A DNA stretch of 57,955 nt from Eubacterium sp. (lineage in GTDB: Bacteria > Bacillota > Clostridia > Lachnospirales > Lachnospiraceae). The DNA lies in contig JAILAR010000048.1 in the NCBI GenBank assembly GCA_024681515.1, forward strand, positions 1 through 57,955. The letters run 5' to 3'. Positions 51,350 to 57,955 of this stretch are shown piece by piece; position 1 is the stretch's first letter; every line of letters starts with the position of its first letter. The notes under the pieces are model-generated. The model saw only the letters and a program-made list of their open reading frames with translations, had not been told where the DNA came from and made no database searches. Both the position numbers and the translations under genes were made by a program.

Positions 51350-53569
51350 TTATTTTTCTTCCATGTAGAAATGTATCCTCTGATCCTCCGGAAGGTACAT
51401 ACCATCTCCTTCCTTGAGATCGTATGTGGAATAAAGTTCTTTAAACATCTGAACATTGACATTGGTCCGAATATAGTATGTCGGATGTGCGTCTGCATAC
51501 AGATACATACGCATTACAGCATCGGAAGGCAAAACCTGTGCATATGCATACGCTGTATTTTCGAAAAACTTTTCGTAATCGAAGCTGCTGTTCTTCCTGA
51601 CTGTCTGCATAACAGCCTCCAGGCCGATCAGATCGGCACCTGCCTCGGTTTTCCATCCATTACCCAGTCCCTGGATTCCCGGAAGGATCTCCATGGTATC
51701 GAGGTAGGCCACCAGCTTCTTTACCTTTTCCAGATATGCATCAAGACTATTCCCGATAAATATGCTTTCTCCCCTTCCATAAGCGTTATACTGCGAACCC
51801 AGGAAGTCGAAACCATGCCCGATCTCGTGACCGATCACCCAGCCGATCTTTGCCATCAGCTCTTCTTCGGACATATCGCTTCGATACATGCCCGAAGCAG
51901 TAAAGCCCGGCAGAATATTGATGGAGTTGGTGAAGGGATCATAGAAACAGTTTACGGTGTCCGGAGTATAGTAATTCCATGAGCACTGAGCCACGGAAGG
52001 CTGCCCGATGGTCTTGTTCATGGTTTCATTCATCCATGCTTTCATCTTCAGATAGTTCTGGAAGAGTGTTCCTCCATCCTCACTCTTTGTCAGAGAGAGC
52101 GTACTGAAATCCACGTAACCTCCATCCGGAGCAAGGATGCATAACCTCATTTCCTTAAGCTTAAGAAGCATGGCTTCTTTTGTTTTTTCATCGATCCATG
52201 ATGACTGCTCTATCATTTCCTTATAGGATGCGATCAGATCACTTGTAACACGGTTCAGTTTGTCAATATCTTCCTGTGCATAATGATCGGCTATGTACAT
52301 TTCCGAGATCAAATGTGCAAATGTAGTCGTCTGATCACAGACTGTAACCGCATTTGTTGCAGCATCCATGGCCGGCTGACCTATACTTGCTCTCATACTG
52401 TCATAGAGTGCCGGATCCAGGTAGAGATAGCACTCGTCGAGAACCTTGACCATGGTCATCGTCTTAAGCAGTTCAAGGTTTTCTTCTGTCCAAACCGAAT
52501 TAAATGTATTTAACCAGTTCTTTTCAAATACGGAATATGAGGGTGATCCTCCCTTTCCGAACTTTAAAACCGTCTCCTTCACAGGATAATTCGGGCAGAG
52601 TGCCGCAAGTTCATCAAGAGACATCTGCTCCTCACATTTGGAATATGCGCCGTATTCCGAGTCCTGATAGCGATAACTGAAATAAGCATCCTTGCCATAG
52701 CTTTTTTCAAAGCTAAACAGTTCCGCTATCTTCTGCTTCGCCTCATCAGCCCCACAGCCCAGCAGCTGAAGGTGCTGCAGCGTCTTCATCTGTGCCTCGG
52801 TAAGGCTCTGCAGTCTTGCATTCGTCACATTTTCATCTTCGGAATCCTGAAAATTCATCGCGCCTTCCATATTATCCACAAACTGAAATTCCGGATATAC
52901 CACTACCGTATTCACGCCGGAGAGATCAGCGGTGCTGACCAGCAGATACAGATACGGACTGAACGGAAAATCTTCGGCAGCAAGAACTTCATTCAATTCG
53001 GAAAGACTCTTCACATTTTTAATTCTGTCCAGATAGGGCTGAACCTCGGAGAGTCCCGTCTTGCCCAGTGTTTCCAGATCGGAGGCCTGCTGATAGAGGA
53101 TAGACAACTGCTCCAGTTCCGCCTTCTTATAGCTGCCATCCTTGGCATCGGTCAGATTGCCGGATGCCATATATTGCGCGAAGTAGGTTTTTATCTCGGC
53201 CATTTTCTCCATCACAGGAACATACTGCTGACCCTGATGCTCTGCGATCACATCATAGTTATAATGCAGATACAGATTGTCCTTCGCTTCCGGCTTCTCC
53301 GCCGGCAGATTCCCGGTCACGATACCGTCGATCCAGGGAGAACCATAGAGCTCTGCCTGTCCGCTTTCCGTCGACCCGCTCTCCGCTGACGCGCTCTCTG
53401 TCGACCCTTTCTCTGTCGACTGGCTCTTCTGTCCACTCTCCGTCGATACATTTTCTGTCTGTCCGCTTTCCGTAGTTGCATCCTGGTTCTCTTTACATGC
53501 TGTCAGACCAAATGCCAGTGAAAGAATCAGCATGAATGAAGCGATCCGGATCTGTCCTTTCTTTCTCAT
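51350..53569 (-). CDS. M13-family (neprilysin-like) zinc metallopeptidase, lipoprotein
   Basis: 739 residues from the ATG at 53569, with AGGAGG six bases upstream. Lipobox LAFGLTAC. A Ser/Thr/Glu-rich spacer with STESG-type repeats (about 30-75) links the anchor to the peptidase. The zinc site is VIGHEIGHGFD (near 580), the third ligand is in GADLIGLEA (near 645), and substrate motif CFYDPFTNSINILPG precedes it. M13 enzymes cut short extracellular peptides. Length is normal. Confidence 0.93.
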   Translation of the reverse strand: MRKKGQIRIASFMLILSLAFGLTACKENQDATTESGQTENVSTESGQKSQSTEKGSTESASAESGSTESGQAELYGSPWIDGIVTGNLPAEKPEAKDNLYLHYNYDVIAEHQGQQYVPVMEKMAEIKTYFAQYMASGNLTDAKDGSYKKAELEQLSILYQQASDLETLGKTGLSEVQPYLDRIKNVKSLSELNEVLAAEDFPFSPYLYLLVSTADLSGVNTVVVYPEFQFVDNMEGAMNFQDSEDENVTNARLQSLTEAQMKTLQHLQLLGCGADEAKQKIAELFSFEKSYGKDAYFSYRYQDSEYGAYSKCEEQMSLDELAALCPNYPVKETVLKFGKGGSPSYSVFEKNWLNTFNSVWTEENLELLKTMTMVKVLDECYLYLDPALYDSMRASIGQPAMDAATNAVTVCDQTTTFAHLISEMYIADHYAQEDIDKLNRVTSDLIASYKEMIEQSSWIDEKTKEAMLLKLKEMRLCILAPDGGYVDFSTLSLTKSEDGGTLFQNYLKMKAWMNETMNKTIGQPSVAQCSWNYYTPDTVNCFYDPFTNSINILPGFTASGMYRSDMSEEELMAKIGWVIGHEIGHGFDFLGSQYNAYGRGESIFIGNSLDAYLEKVKKLVAYLDTMEILPGIQGLGNGWKTEAGADLIGLEAVMQTVRKNSSFDYEKFFENTAYAYAQVLPSDAVMRMYLYADAHPTYYIRTNVNVQMFKELYSTYDLKEGDGMYLPEDQRIHFYMEEK

Positions 53570-53715
53570 TTTCAACCTCCTAATTTTGAAAAAGTGCATT
53601 GCTCTTACACTCTCTTTAAAAGATATATAAGATCCATACAGGGAGAATATATTATATCACATTTTCTACAGTTTTTTTGTTTTATGCACGAACAGTATAA
53701 TAATATGCACCAATC

Positions 53716-53755
53716 GAAAAACCGCACGCTCACAAAAGAAACGATACGGTTTTTC
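53716..53755 (-). terminator. Possible terminator of the zinc-ribbon protein gene
   Basis: GAAAAACCG and CGGTTTTTC arms separated by about 22 bases, just after the stop at 53765. T-rich on the minus strand. Confidence 0.5.
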
Positions 53756-53764
53756 ACACTTGCT

Positions 53765-55021
53765 TTACTTCAGCCGGATCATGCACGCATCATCCTTGCT
53801 GTAAACTTCATAGATGTACTTGTCGGCAACACTTCCGTTCCGGACACCGGCCACCAATCCGTCATAGGTTGCAGGAACAAGCAACGTGTACTGCCCTTCG
53901 GCGGTTATGCTATTGCTTGTGTGCTTATACTCGACATTGTGCCATTTGTATACATATTTTTCCTTGCCCTTCACAAGGATCTTATGTCTGGAATAGCTGG
54001 CGTCATAGGTATCGGTAAAATCCTCTCTGCTGTCATCAAAAAGCTTGATGTTGTTGTAGTCGTTGAGCGTCGAGTAGAAATGCACGCCATTATCCAAGAA
54101 CACCTGATCCGTGAAAACCAGCTTGAACTTGATAACCTTTCGAACATAGCCTTTGAGGTTCATCCCATTTTCCTTACCGAACTTCAGCATCTCATCTGTC
54201 ACCGGTTCGGAGGAATACTCGGTAAATGTGACCTTTACCTTTCCTGTCACATCCCGCTTCTGATCTGTGTTTGTGGTAAACGTGTAAGCTTTGTTCAGCT
54301 TGCAGTCTGCCTTGATCTCGTACTTCTCAAAATCCGGAAGGTTTGACCTGTCTTCGGTCCCGGCTTCTGTTTTCGCTTCTGTAACCTTTGACGCGGTGGC
54401 CTCTTCCGTCGGAAGAGCCGTTCTTTCTTCCGTCTTCTGCGTTGTCACCGACTCTGTCGGAGCCTCGGTCCACGCCTCTGTCCTTGCCACGGTATCAACT
54501 TCCGTCCTTCTTTCCGACCAGTCCTCCGTCGGCTTGATGAAACCTGTAGAAGTCTCCGTAGATCCGGTGGCGCTCTTTCCGCCATCCTCCTTCTTATCCC
54601 TGAGGAATCCCGGCCACAGGAAAAGCATCACAACCACAGCAGCGATCACAACAATCGCAGAAATGATCCCGATGATCAGGCCTGTATGTGACTTTTTCTC
54701 TCCACCGCCTCCCGGTCCGCCGGGACCGTTCTGCCCGTAAGGCGGCTGATACTGACCAAAGGGCTGCTGGCCCTGACCATACGGCTGCTGACCCTGACCG
54801 TACTGCTGCTGACCCTGGCCGTACTGCTGCTGGCCCTGGCCGTACTGCTGCTGGCTCTGGCCGTACTGCTGCTGGCTCTGGCCGTGCTGCTGCTGACCCT
54901 GGCCGTACTGCTGCTGACCCTGGCCGTACTGCTGCCCCTGCTGCGTCATAGGTGCTCCGCAGACCGGGCAGACCGTCGAACCGTCCGGAACCGGTGCTCC
55001 GCAATAATGACAAATACCCAT
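53765..55021 (-). CDS. Zinc-ribbon membrane protein with QYGQGQQ repeats
   Basis: 418 residues from the ATG at 55021, with GGGAGG six bases upstream. Order: a CHYCGAPVPDG...CPVCGAP zinc ribbon (3-25), about ten QYGQGQQ-like heptads (30-100), a Pro/Gly linker, one transmembrane helix (about 112-135), a Thr/Glu-rich extracellular stalk with TEAWTEAPTES repeats, and a C-terminal globular domain (about 245-418). The cytoplasmic ribbon with an outside domain is a common clostridial layout of unknown role. Repeat number may vary between strains. Confidence 0.8.
   Translation of the reverse strand: MGICHYCGAPVPDGSTVCPVCGAPMTQQGQQYGQGQQQYGQGQQQHGQSQQQYGQSQQQYGQGQQQYGQGQQQYGQGQQPYGQGQQPFGQYQPPYGQNGPGGPGGGGEKKSHTGLIIGIISAIVVIAAVVVMLFLWPGFLRDKKEDGGKSATGSTETSTGFIKPTEDWSERRTEVDTVARTEAWTEAPTESVTTQKTEERTALPTEEATASKVTEAKTEAGTEDRSNLPDFEKYEIKADCKLNKAYTFTTNTDQKRDVTGKVKVTFTEYSSEPVTDEMLKFGKENGMNLKGYVRKVIKFKLVFTDQVFLDNGVHFYSTLNDYNNIKLFDDSREDFTDTYDASYSRHKILVKGKEKYVYKWHNVEYKHTSNSITAEGQYTLLVPATYDGLVAGVRNGSVADKYIYEVYSKDDACMIRLK
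54739..54941 (-). repeat. 21-bp tandem coding repeats (QYGQGQQ)
   Basis: Nine to ten copies of a 21-base unit, CCGTACTGCTGCTGACCCTGG on the plus strand in its most common form (shown here only as a 21-base length; variants change GACC to GGCC or GGCT). All units are in frame. Confidence 0.85.
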
Positions 55022-55153
55022 CGTCCACCTCCCTGGTATAACCATCTTATTACGGTTATACAGATATAACCATTCAATTTCAGAAAATCTCATCTTAAAT
55101 TATATCAAATGTCCGCGCTTCAACATAGCTCAAATTCGCACCATTTCCCGAAG

Positions 55154-55229
55154 CGTGACAACGGGGACAGTCCCGCTTGTCACGTTTTCCTGGGAAAACG
55201 TGACAATGGGGACTGTCCCCGTTGTCACG
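55154..55229. repeat. 76-bp nested palindrome, copy 2
   Basis: Same arms as 51256-51331 with loop CCTGGG instead of CGCGAG. It lies nine bases after the stop of the DUF998-like gene. Confidence 0.8.
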
Positions 55230-55237
55230 CTGCTCGT

Positions 55238-55906
55238 CTATGCCGCCTTCTTCTCCCCGTCAAACCGGATGTACCAGTACACACCCAGAACTGCGGTGAA
55301 GATCACTGCGCTGTAGGTGCTGAAACGCTCCACGATCCCGAATACAGCCTTCGGAAGTGCGCCCGACCCGACGGCTCCGAAGAACATGCATCCCAGGAAT
55401 ACCAGTGCCAGGATCCCGAGCTTCTTCCGCTGATCCCTGAAGCTTCCCACGGCGATCACAATAAGGGATGCGATGGAAAGAACAACAACAGCGATGGTGA
55501 TAACATACACATGCATAAAGGACTGGAAGGTTCCGTCATAGCCCTTTCCGGTAAGCGGGAACAGATCGTATCCCACATTCGATATCGTATGCATGGCGGT
55601 GAAAAGGTAGATACCGACTCTGAGAGGTTTTCTAACATATTTCACCATGATGCAAAGCAGTACGCAGGTGATGATGGAGCACTTTCCGTGCAGACCGGTA
55701 AAGATCTTCGCGATCTCCCTGGCCGGAGAATCCACTGCCGTAAGATCACTCACGGCCTGCTCCATCCAGTTGTAGCCCGGATAATTCAAGCCTCCGATGA
55801 TGTCATGCAGTAGATAAAAGACTGCATTTGCGATCCCAAGGATCATTGTCCATTTACCGATCCTTTTGATCAGACCGGTATATTTTGCATCTGAAACACT
55901 TTCCAT
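55238..55906 (-). CDS. DUF998-like membrane protein
   Basis: 222 residues from the ATG at 55906, with AGGCGG upstream. Six transmembrane segments and the family pattern HDIIGGLNYPGYNWMEQAVSDLTA, NVGYDLFPLTGKG and a C-terminal helix pair. Function unknown. It is downstream of a TetR gene on the same strand and probably under its control. A short tandem of TATTTCCTTCCG units fills the spacer (about 55985-56020). Confidence 0.8.
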   Translation of the reverse strand: MESVSDAKYTGLIKRIGKWTMILGIANAVFYLLHDIIGGLNYPGYNWMEQAVSDLTAVDSPAREIAKIFTGLHGKCSIITCVLLCIMVKYVRKPLRVGIYLFTAMHTISNVGYDLFPLTGKGYDGTFQSFMHVYVITIAVVVLSIASLIVIAVGSFRDQRKKLGILALVFLGCMFFGAVGSGALPKAVFGIVERFSTYSAVIFTAVLGVYWYIRFDGEKKAA

Positions 55907-56013
55907 GATCTGTTCCGCCTTTCTCAATGATATCTGCGTTACCCTGTATAACCTTATCTCCTGCTTTTATTCCCGGCTTTTTCCCCGCCGTATTTCCTTC
56001 CGTATTTCCTTCC

Positions 56014-56673
56014 TTATCTCCTGCCGTATATCCTGCAGAATTCATCGATGTATTCCTGCATCATATCCGGTTTTTGGGGATCTGAATCTGTCTTTTCTGA
56101 ATCATTTCCTGACACGAGATGCTGCAGGTCACATTCATAATCAATGATGGAATGTACCGCCATGGCGAAGGAAAATGCGGCAGCGTCTACATTTTCAAAT
56201 GTGGCGATCCCCTTTACCTGAAGCGCATAAAAGAGTGTCTTTGTCGCCCGGATCATGGTCTCGGTTTCCTTTACCATGATCTCCGCCGCTGCAGGGTTGA
56301 TCGACCGCTCGGACATGATCACCTTGTAGAAACGGTACATTTCCGGATCATTTACCAGATTCCGATAGGAACTGACCGCGCCGCTCAGGATCACGGAAAG
56401 AGGGATGTCCGGAGTGAGCCTGTCGTAATCCGGCGGATCGGCTGCAACCTTTTCACGAGAAGTCTTTCGAAGGATCTCATACATAGCCTCCACGATCTCC
56501 TCCTTGGAGGAAAAATGATTATACAGTGACGCCTTCGTGATCCCTACCTTCGTTGCGATCTGCTGCATCGAGACCGTTCCCAGACCTTTTTCTGCGGCAA
56601 GATCCAGCGTGGCATATACGATTTCATTTTTTCTGTTAGTTGTGCTTCGACCATTCATGTCTCTTTTCCTCAT
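56014..56673 (-). CDS. TetR-family transcriptional regulator
   Basis: Up to 219 residues; a start at 56658 with GAGGAAAAG upstream is equally likely. The helix-turn-helix is IVYATLDLAAEKGLGTVSMQQIATKVGITKASLYNHFSSKEEIVEAMYE (read in parts). The ligand domain contains SERSINPAAAEIMVKETE. Its promoter spacer holds a perfect TetR-type inverted repeat, so it should repress itself and the DUF998-like gene. Confidence 0.92.
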   Translation of the reverse strand: MRKRDMNGRSTTNRKNEIVYATLDLAAEKGLGTVSMQQIATKVGITKASLYNHFSSKEEIVEAMYEILRKTSREKVAADPPDYDRLTPDIPLSVILSGAVSSYRNLVNDPEMYRFYKVIMSERSINPAAAEIMVKETETMIRATKTLFYALQVKGIATFENVDAAAFSFAMAVHSIIDYECDLQHLVSGNDSEKTDSDPQKPDMMQEYIDEFCRIYGRR

Positions 56674-56712
56674 TTGTTCTCACTCAAAGTCATTAACTAT
56701 CCTTCGTTCGTG

Positions 56713-56741
56713 ACAATACTACCGTTCGGTAGTTTTGTCAA
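56713..56741 (-). promoter_or_regulatory. TetR promoter with operator in the spacer
   Basis: TTGACA (56736-56741) and TATTGT (56713-56718) with a 17-base spacer. ACTACCG-N2-CGGTAGT (56718-56733) fills the spacer: seven-base perfect arms, a typical TetR operator. Confidence 0.85.
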
Positions 56742-56760
56742 TACCCTAATTTAATAATAA

Positions 56761-56797
56761 GAGAGGGCGGCTATACCCTGTGTATAGTCGCCCTCTC
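56761..56797 (-). terminator. Intrinsic terminator of the GNAT gene
   Basis: GAGAGGGCG/CGCCCTCTC stem with inner CTATA/TATAG arm, then TTATTATTAAATT on the minus strand. Near-identical to 48242-48274. Confidence 0.75.
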
Positions 56798-56809
56798 TGG
56801 TTTCTTTAT

Positions 56810-57562
56810 TCATATCCTGATAACAGTGTTTACCCTGTCCTGAACAAACCCACATTTCAGGGCAGTGCTCATGGAGCCTTTATTCGTAGTTGAGCAGGCC
56901 CACACCGGCCTTTTCCCAATTGCAGCGATATGCTCGCACATTCTGCCTGTCAAAATCGCCGCAAGTCCTTTCCTTCTGTAATCCTCATGCGTTTCAACAC
57001 CTATATCGATCTCCATGGAACTGACCGCTGCTGAAAATGCCACGGCACATACCCGTTCCTGATCAAGTGCTATATATCCGAAGCCTTCTTTCAGAAACTG
57101 CTCTGAAGATTCCCAGGAAAAGGACGGAATGATCCTGCCCTCAATCATGGATACATTTTCCCGGGTGATCCGCTCTATCCGAAATTCACTTTCATCTGCG
57201 ACATCGCATCCGCCATGATGAGGATAAGCATATTCTGCTCTGGAATTAATTACAGTGTTCTTATCTTGGAAGAATGCTGTTACATCGTCATCTGCTGTGA
57301 TCAGCACCAGGCGTCTTCCATTCCGACTTGAAATCATTTCGGAATAGATATCCTGCAAAAATGTATCCGACGCATGTCCTGAGATGTATCCAAACCCGCA
57401 ATAATGCCAAAAGAACACCGCCTCCACATCAGGCCCGTCATTCACATATACTTCTCCCGACTGGAAGCCTTCGGTTATGGAGCAGGGATAAACCCTGTTG
57501 GCGGTATTTTCCCTCGCCCAGGAACTGTATTCCTTATAATCTTTTTCATCTGTTTTTCTCAT
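56810..57562 (-). CDS. GNAT acetyltransferase (GNAT_acetyltran-like)
   Basis: 250 residues. The N-terminal half has FWHYCGFGYISG and a Rossmann-like part. The C-terminal half has the acetyl-CoA loop GVETHEDYRRKGLAAILTGRM (about 198-218) and WACSTTNKGSMSTALKCGF. From memory this matches the PF12746 group. Substrate unknown. It follows a 39-codon frame and the HipA-like gene on the same strand. Confidence 0.85.
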   Translation of the reverse strand: MRKTDEKDYKEYSSWARENTANRVYPCSITEGFQSGEVYVNDGPDVEAVFFWHYCGFGYISGHASDTFLQDIYSEMISSRNGRRLVLITADDDVTAFFQDKNTVINSRAEYAYPHHGGCDVADESEFRIERITRENVSMIEGRIIPSFSWESSEQFLKEGFGYIALDQERVCAVAFSAAVSSMEIDIGVETHEDYRRKGLAAILTGRMCEHIAAIGKRPVWACSTTNKGSMSTALKCGFVQDRVNTVIRI

Positions 57563-57592
57563 GTTCAGGACAGACCTCCATAATACACTTCC

Positions 57593-57712
57593 CTAACTGT
57601 CGCGCCACTCCTGTGCTTTCATCAGAATCTCCCGAATCATTTCATCTGCAAAGAAATCCTTCACGAACTGATTCCATTGCAATGCGGACTTATCATATTC
57701 CGGTCTTTGCAT
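57593..57712 (-). CDS. 39-residue hypothetical protein after the HipA-like gene
   Basis: Reads MQRPEYDKSALQWNQFVKDF, then ADEMIREILMKAQEWRDS. It starts five bases after the HipA-like stop with GAGGG upstream. Probably helical. It may be a small partner or a truncated gene. Confidence 0.45.
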   Translation of the reverse strand: MQRPEYDKSALQWNQFVKDFFADEMIREILMKAQEWRDS

Positions 57713-57717
57713 GTCAA

Positions 57718-57955
57718 TTACCCTCTTTTTTTCAGAGTCGCATCTGTATTATTATCGTAGCACGTTTTACCTGTTCTGTGAAATAAAGAAAGCGGACGGC
57801 CGTACATCTCCTCTGCAATATCCAATTGTTCGGTAAAGCTGTCGCAGAAGGTTTTCGGCCTGGCCTTGCTGACGAGAAGCACCGGATCCTGTCCCATGGG
57901 ATAATCCATCTTCGTATCAGACAGAAGTCCCGCCCCATGATCAAAGAGCGGCGCA
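57718..57955 (-). CDS. HipA-like kinase, C-terminal part cut by the window edge
   Basis: 79 residues are visible, beginning APLFDHGAGLLSDTKMDYPM, then ARPKTFCDSFTEQLDIAEEMYG. FDHGAGLLSD resembles the Asp-containing metal segment (FDNGxxL) of HipA/CtkA kinases from memory. The rest lies beyond the edge. Its last 20 residues are duplicated as a scar at 51153-51215. Confidence 0.55.
   Translation of the reverse strand, partial: APLFDHGAGLLSDTKMDYPMGQDPVLLVSKARPKTFCDSFTEQLDIAEEMYGRPLSLFHRTGKTCYDNNTDATLKKRG

Noticed and set aside
54739-54941. Tandem repeat block as a CRISPR array
   Set aside because: The 21-bp units are contiguous, in frame and code for QYGQGQQ.
55854-56045. 63-codon frame between the TetR and DUF998-like genes
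   Set aside because: It overlaps both genes' ends, is a low-complexity product of TATTTCCTTCCG repeats and has no support as a gene.

Overview
The window looks like chromosome from a low-to-mid-GC Firmicute, most likely a Lachnospiraceae-type clostridium. The evidence is strong AGGAGG ribosome binding sites, an L-box lysine riboswitch with an intrinsic terminator, SpoIIE-type phosphatases, and housekeeping proteins (DusB, CoaX, DapA/DapB, DnaE) of Firmicute type. The species cannot be named from sequence alone.

Layout. (1) 1-4370: an AT-rich accessory island on the minus strand with a truncated transposase, a three-gene FtsX-type ABC transporter, a small secreted protein and an IS630 scar. 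(2) 4372-14724: conserved housekeeping genes, all on the minus strand: dusB, coaX, a small family protein, dapB, dapA under a lysine riboswitch, a BlaI-type repressor, an RNA 2'-O-methyltransferase and dnaE. (3) 15018-30782: a roughly 14 kb minus-strand cluster of four membrane-anchored SpoIIE/PP2C phosphatases interleaved with a MATE flippase fused to an RsbW-like domain, a tandem ATP-grasp protein, a GH3-type adenylating enzyme and two tiny membrane proteins. This is the best candidate for an undescribed system: signal-controlled synthesis and export of an amide-linked product. (4) 30968-37569: mainly plus strand, a TAXI lipoprotein paired with GltS, an acyltransferase (minus), an AraC/GyrI regulator and a MutS-like ATPase. 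(5) 37652-48090: a protein phosphatase, a diguanylate cyclase, a flavin reductase, a LuxR-type two-component system in one operon with an ABC-2 exporter, a metallophosphoesterase and a secreted protein. Three promoters here share a near-palindromic operator at almost the same distance from the -10 box. (6) 48327-57955: amino-acid ABC uptake genes with an unusual ATPase fusion, an M13 peptidase, a zinc-ribbon repeat protein, a TetR/DUF998 pair, a GNAT protein and the 3' end of a HipA-like gene.

Across the window there are several families of short repeats. The most striking is a hairpin with a purine GGA/GAA internal loop that sits on the sense strand just upstream of the ribosome binding site of at least five unrelated genes. 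It is also present three times inside the P5 arm of the lysine riboswitch. A related, longer leader occurs upstream of three other genes. These are family-level assignments read from sequence; no database search was run.
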